Origin: an uncultured Collinsella sp.
Lineage (GTDB): Bacteria > Actinomycetota > Coriobacteriia > Coriobacteriales > Coriobacteriaceae
Assembly: GCA_902470345.1 (NCBI GenBank)
Contig: CABRGB010000039.1
Coordinates: forward strand, 1 to 17,295
DNA: 17,295 nucleotides
Reading direction: 5' to 3'
The notes beneath the pieces are model-generated. The model searched no databases. It saw only the letters and a list, made by a program, of their open reading frames with translations, and was not told the origin of the DNA. Shown piece after piece: positions 13,989 to 17,295 of this stretch. Position 1 is the first letter of the stretch, and each line of letters starts with the position of its first letter. A program made the translations under genes and the position numbers.

Positions 13989-15203
13989 ATGTCACAAGTT
14001 TCTAACACCTCGTTTACAACGACGGTCTCATCAAACGCCATGGCCGTGGTGGACTATCTGTCCAAAAGCATGATGTCGGCGCTGCCGTTTATTGTCTGCG
14101 CGGCGTTGTTCCGCACCGTCGCCGTCATTATGGGCGAAGGCATGCTGGGCCTGTGGTCTGCCGATTCCGAAATCTATCGCCTGTTCTACAGTTGGCTCTA
14201 TAACGCCGGTTACTACTTTTTGCCCATTTATCTTGGTTGGGCGGCCGCCCGCCAGCTCGGTTGCTCGGAGCAGCTGGGCATGATGCTGGGCGGCGTATTG
14301 ATTGCGCCCGATCTGCTTAAGCTCGTCGATGCCGCATCGACGACGGGGGCATCGATGACTTCCGTGTATGGCCTGCTTCCCGCGCCGGTCAACGATTACA
14401 CGACGACCGTTATTCCGATTCTCATCTCAGTACCCGTGCTTTGGCAAGTGGAGTGTTTCTTTCAGCGCGTTATCCCTAAGGCCGTGGCGTTTTCGTTTGT
14501 TCCGTTTGCGACCATGCTTGTTATGGTTCCGGTTTCGCTGTGTATTACGGCGCCGGCGGGCAGCTATTTGGGCATGCTGTTGGGCCAGCTTATGTTTATG
14601 CTTGGCAATTCCGGTGGCATCGTGTCGCTGCTCACGCTCATGGGGCTTGCCGCGGGTTGGGAGTTCCTTAAGATCGCGGGCGTCAGCAACGTTGTCCTAT
14701 CGCTTGCTTATGCGCAGTTTATGAGTGTGGGAACGGATTCGTGCATCCTGATCGCCGCGACGATGGCAACGTTTGCCGTTTGGGGCATGCCCTTTGGCGC
14801 GTCGCTCCGCGTTGCGGATAAGGACGAGAAGACGCTCATGCTGGGCTATTCAATCTCGGGTGTTCTTGGCGGCGTAAGCGAGCCGGCGCTGTACGGTTGC
14901 GGCTTTAAATATGGCAGGTGCCTGACGTGCATGGCCATTGGCGGCGCCGTCGGAGGCCTTGTTGCGGCCGTGGGCCACGTTACGGCCTATACCATCGGCA
15001 TGACGAATGTCCTCATGGTCGTTGGCTTTGCCACGGGCGGCATCTCGAACCTGCTGTGGTGCTGCGTTGCCGGCGGCACGGCATTTGCGGCGTCTGCGGT
15101 GCTGAGCTACTGCTTTGGCGTGGTTCCGGCGAAGGGGCAGGCGACGGGGGACGGAGCCGATTCGCCCGAAACAGTGGCGAGCGCTGCTGAAGTAAGCGCG
15201 TGA
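13989..15203 (+). CDS. Orphan PTS EIIC membrane domain, beta-glucoside/glucose superfamily
   Basis: The 404-residue protein is strongly hydrophobic with about nine or ten membrane segments. It resembles the EIIC channel domain of beta-glucoside-type PTS permeases: an ALPFIVCAALFR stretch near residue 32, YYFLPIYLGWAAARQLGC, VIPILISVPVLWQVE, and SEPALYGCGFKY (from Ser297) in place of the usual TEPAIYG motif. It has neither an N-terminal EIIB domain with the phosphorylated Cys nor a C-terminal EIIA, and neither is encoded nearby; the polar tail (about 382-404) is short and unstructured. It either relies on EIIA/EIIB made elsewhere or does something other than sugar transport. ATG is 6 nt after GAGAAAGG (13975-13982). 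The 40-nt gap from accDA allows co-transcription. The substrate is unknown. Confidence 0.8.
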   Translation: MSQVSNTSFTTTVSSNAMAVVDYLSKSMMSALPFIVCAALFRTVAVIMGEGMLGLWSADSEIYRLFYSWLYNAGYYFLPIYLGWAAARQLGCSEQLGMMLGGVLIAPDLLKLVDAASTTGASMTSVYGLLPAPVNDYTTTVIPILISVPVLWQVECFFQRVIPKAVAFSFVPFATMLVMVPVSLCITAPAGSYLGMLLGQLMFMLGNSGGIVSLLTLMGLAAGWEFLKIAGVSNVVLSLAYAQFMSVGTDSCILIAATMATFAVWGMPFGASLRVADKDEKTLMLGYSISGVLGGVSEPALYGCGFKYGRCLTCMAIGGAVGGLVAAVGHVTAYTIGMTNVLMVVGFATGGISNLLWCCVAGGTAFAASAVLSYCFGVVPAKGQATGDGADSPETVASAAEVSA

Positions 15204-15242
15204 ACCTGTGCGACACATGGACGATTCCTTTGCCACATTCCA

Positions 15243-15276
15243 AGGCCGTGACCCGTGTGGGTTGCGGCCTCTTTGT
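15243..15276 (+). terminator. Likely intrinsic terminator after the EIIC gene
   Basis: AGGCCGTGACCC (15243-15254) pairs with GGGTTGCGGCCT (15259-15270) with two internal G-T wobbles and a GTGT loop. CTTTGT follows. The stem is strong but the T tract is short. It would end the EIIC transcript 40 nt past its stop and separate it from the exporter gene. Confidence 0.6.
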
Positions 15277-15301
15277 ATCTGGGAGACAAAGTGGCTACAC
15301 T
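15273..15301 (+). promoter_or_regulatory. Possible promoter for the cation exporter
   Basis: TTGTAT (15273-15278) and TACACT (15296-15301) are separated by 17 bp. Matches to consensus are three and four of six, so this is weak. An overlapping TACAAT (15301-15306) is a better -10 but has no -35 at proper spacing. The position, between a terminator and the next gene, supports a promoter somewhere here. Confidence 0.3.
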
Positions 15302-15347
15302 ACAATCCGTTTGAGCAATAGATATATAGGTAGTACCGTGGGGGCGG

Positions 15348-16508
15348 ATGCAGATGGTCGAGTGGATTGTTAGGCGCGCACAGGGCGATCGTGCGCGTGT
15401 GGGCACGTTAGCTGGCATGGTGTGTATTGTCGCCAATGTTGCGCTTTGTGCTGCGAAGGGTGCAATTGGTGTGGTTTCGGGATCGGTTTCGATTGTGGCG
15501 GATGCCATGAACAACCTGTCCGATGCCAGCTCGAATATCGTGAGCGTGCTGGGCTTTAAGCTGGCGAGCAAGCCGGCCGACCCCGAGCATCCTTACGGCC
15601 ACGGCCGCTACGAGTATCTCTCGGGTCTGGTCGTGGCGGCGCTCGTGCTGCTGATTGGCGTTGAACTGGTGAAGTCCTCGGTTGAGCGCGTCATCCACCC
15701 CGAACCTGTCGAGTTCTCGCTTGCCCTGGTGGCAGTTCTAGTGCTTTCGATGGTCGTAAAGCTTTGGATGGCGGCCCTCAACCAAAAGCTCGGCGATCGC
15801 ATTGAGTCCGAGACGCTGCATGCGACCGCGCAGGATTCCAAGAACGATGTTCTTGCCACGGGCGCCGTACTGGCGTGCGCAATTGTTTCGCAGGTGACGG
15901 GCATCAACCTTGACGCTTGGGTCGGCCTTGCCGTTGGTGCCTATATTGGCTGGAGCGGTTTTGAACTCATCCAGGATACGGTGAGCCCGCTTTTGGGCCA
16001 GACGCCCGATCCTAAGCTGGTCAAGCACATTCGAGACAAGATCATGAGCTATCCCGGCGTTTTGGGCGTTCACGATTTGATGGTTCACGACTACGGCCCG
16101 GGCAGGAAGTTCGCAAGCGCTCACGCCGAGATGGCAGCCGAGGCCAGCCCGCTGGAAAGTCACGACACGCTCGATAACATCGAGCAGTCGTTTAGGAACG
16201 AAGACGGCATGATTGTCACGCTTCACTACGATCCCATCGTGACCGACGATCCAAAGGTGGCGAGCATGCGCCTGCGCATCAATGCAATGGCTCAGGAGAT
16301 CGATAGTCGCCTTTCGATTCACGACCTTCGCTGCGTGCCGGGTCCTACGCACACCAATGTGATTTTCGACTGCGTGCGCCCCTCGGATCTGCAAATGAGT
16401 GCCGAGGACCTAAAGCACGCGCTGGCACAACGGGTTGAGTCGGAATACCCCAAGTCGATTGCCAAGGTCACGATCGATGAAGACTACGTAGGCCATACCC
16501 ACGAGTAG
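15348..16508 (+). CDS. Cation diffusion facilitator efflux protein, probably Mn2+-type
   Basis: This family exports divalent metal ions in exchange for protons across the cytoplasmic membrane. The 386-residue protein has an N-terminal membrane part with about six segments (roughly 18-210) and a soluble C-terminal domain. The metal-site residues in TM2 are Asn55 and Asp59 (NNLSD), and in TM5 Asp163 and Asp167 (DSKND). Zinc exporters usually have His at the first position of each pair, whereas the Asn/Asp form is associated with MntE-type manganese exporters. The family motif HPYGHGRYEYL begins at His81. Two in-frame ATGs (15348, 15354) are possible, with only a G-rich stretch upstream. It appears to be a single transcription unit or paired with the following gene. 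The ion is an inference. Confidence 0.88.
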   Translation: MQMVEWIVRRAQGDRARVGTLAGMVCIVANVALCAAKGAIGVVSGSVSIVADAMNNLSDASSNIVSVLGFKLASKPADPEHPYGHGRYEYLSGLVVAALVLLIGVELVKSSVERVIHPEPVEFSLALVAVLVLSMVVKLWMAALNQKLGDRIESETLHATAQDSKNDVLATGAVLACAIVSQVTGINLDAWVGLAVGAYIGWSGFELIQDTVSPLLGQTPDPKLVKHIRDKIMSYPGVLGVHDLMVHDYGPGRKFASAHAEMAAEASPLESHDTLDNIEQSFRNEDGMIVTLHYDPIVTDDPKVASMRLRINAMAQEIDSRLSIHDLRCVPGPTHTNVIFDCVRPSDLQMSAEDLKHALAQRVESEYPKSIAKVTIDEDYVGHTHE

Positions 16509-16547
16509 GGCTGCGCCGGCAAAGCAAGTTATACAGAAGGGGAGAGC

Positions 16548-17168
16548 ATGAAGCGTCTATATCTCCTCCGCCACGGCCAGACAGAATTCAACGTTAAAAA
16601 GCTCGTCCAGGGTCGCTGCGATTCACCGCTCACCGATTTGGGCCGTCAGCAAGCCGGGATGGCAGTCGCATGGCTCAAAGCCCACAACGTCGTTCCCGAC
16701 AAAGTGGCCTCATCACCCTTAGGCCGAGCCATGGACACAGCTCAGCTCGTCGCATGCGAGCTCCTCGGCCCGGACGCAGCAGTCGAGCCCTGCGAAGGCA
16801 TTATCGAGCGCTGCTACGGCACCTTCGAAGAAGGCCCGCACGACGCGCTGCCCACCGACGTCTGGGATCCAGGCGAAGATCTGGTCCCCTTTGGAGGAGA
16901 GGGAAGCAAAGCGTTGCAAGAACGCATGGTAGCCACCCTCACCAATCTCATGAGCGCCGATGGTATCGAAACCCTCCTAGCAGTAAGCCACGGCAGCGCC
17001 AGCCGCCAATTCATCAAAGCTGCAGCTCCAGAGGGCTTCGAACTCCCAGCAAAACTCCCCAACTGCGCCATCATGGTCTTCGATTTTGACGATACGCGAG
17101 AAGAGGACGATACGCCCCAATGCAAGTTCACCTTGCAACAAATTGTGGATCCCCAACAAAGTAATTAG
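16548..17168 (+). CDS. Histidine phosphatase family protein (phosphoglycerate-mutase-like)
   Basis: The 206-residue cytoplasmic protein begins LYLLRHGQTEFN, with Arg8 and the phosphorylated His9, and has SSPLGRAMDTAQL (second conserved Arg) and the second catalytic His148 in AVSHGSASRQF. The region around ERCYGTFEEG carries the acidic residue expected as proton donor. The length is near that of small broad-specificity phosphatases (cobC/gpmB-like), too short for classical dPGM. The substrate cannot be told. The ATG follows AAGGGGAG (16537-16544) closely. It lies 39 nt after the exporter gene. Codon use favours C- and A-ending codons (CTC, GCA, CCA, AAA) over the G-ending codons of its neighbours, and C exceeds G on this strand through most of the gene, so it may have a different history. 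Confidence 0.9.
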   Translation: MKRLYLLRHGQTEFNVKKLVQGRCDSPLTDLGRQQAGMAVAWLKAHNVVPDKVASSPLGRAMDTAQLVACELLGPDAAVEPCEGIIERCYGTFEEGPHDALPTDVWDPGEDLVPFGGEGSKALQERMVATLTNLMSADGIETLLAVSHGSASRQFIKAAAPEGFELPAKLPNCAIMVFDFDDTREEDDTPQCKFTLQQIVDPQQSN

Positions 17169-17238
17169 CTGAGCGAGCAGAGTTAAGCAGACATCAACGT
17201 GTCGTCTCCCGAGCTTGGCAGAGGGGCGGCGAAATATA

Positions 17239-17295
17239 TTAAGTTTGTCGCGAGTTCCGCACGCAAAGGAAAGCACTTAATGTGCTTTCCGTCTT
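17239..17295. repeat. Left half of a palindromic repeat element, cut by the window end
   Basis: The hairpin core (GGAAAGCAC 17268-17276, loop TTAAT, GTGCTTTCC 17282-17290) and its surrounding bases, 17267-17295, are identical to 1-29. Left of the core are TTAAGTTTG (17239-17247) and AGTTCCGCACGCAA (17253-17266). Their partners are not in this copy but lie right of the core in the copy at the window start. It sits 70 nt after the phosphatase stop, where it could also help end transcription, though no T tract follows within the window. Confidence 0.7.

Noticed and set aside
1..17295. A 17.3-kb circular plasmid or phage closed by the end repeat
   Set aside because: The content is essential chromosomal housekeeping genes with no replication, partition, mobilisation or phage gene. 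A shared hairpin repeat explains the ends more simply.

Overview
The window looks like chromosomal DNA from a high-GC gut actinobacterium of the Coriobacteriia, most likely Collinsella or a close relative. This rests on gene content, codon use, the TTG-started ribosomal protein genes and my memory of gene order; no search was run. It is almost fully coding, with 16 confident protein genes, no RNA genes, no insertion sequences and no CRISPR array.

Region 1 (1-3764, + strand) is a str-type translation operon: rpsL (S12), rpsG (S7), fusA (EF-G) and rpsJ (S10). A good promoter lies at 168-196 and a strong intrinsic terminator follows rpsJ. tuf is absent between fusA and rpsJ, and rpsJ is cut off from the rest of the S10 operon. 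S12 carries Arg at position 88, where most bacteria have Lys; Lys-to-Arg there is a classical streptomycin-resistance change.

Region 2 (3818-13948) is a complete type II fatty-acid synthesis locus. A divergent birA (biotin ligase without a DNA-binding domain) faces fabH-acpP-fabK-fabD-fabG-fabF-accB-fabZ-accC-accDA. The order is that of the streptococcal/lactococcal FAS-II locus, but accD and accA are one fused gene and no fabT or fabM is present. AccB, AccC and AccDA make malonyl-CoA, BirA attaches biotin to AccB, FabD loads malonyl onto ACP, FabH starts the chain, and FabG, FabZ, FabK and FabF run the elongation cycle. Two nearly identical 16-bp imperfect palindromes, 48 bp apart, in the birA-fabH gap look like operators for an unidentified lipid regulator.

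Region 3 (13989-17168) holds three accessory genes: an orphan PTS EIIC membrane domain with no EIIA or EIIB partner, a cation-diffusion-facilitator exporter with Mn-type metal-site residues, and a histidine phosphatase (phosphoglycerate-mutase family).

Both ends of the window carry the same 29-nt hairpin. Joining the ends through it gives one long imperfect inverted repeat of about 85 nt. The likeliest explanation is a dispersed palindromic repeat at which the assembly broke on both sides. I found no clearly new multi-gene system. The best leads are the end repeat, the paired operators, the S12 Arg88 variant and the AccDA fusion.
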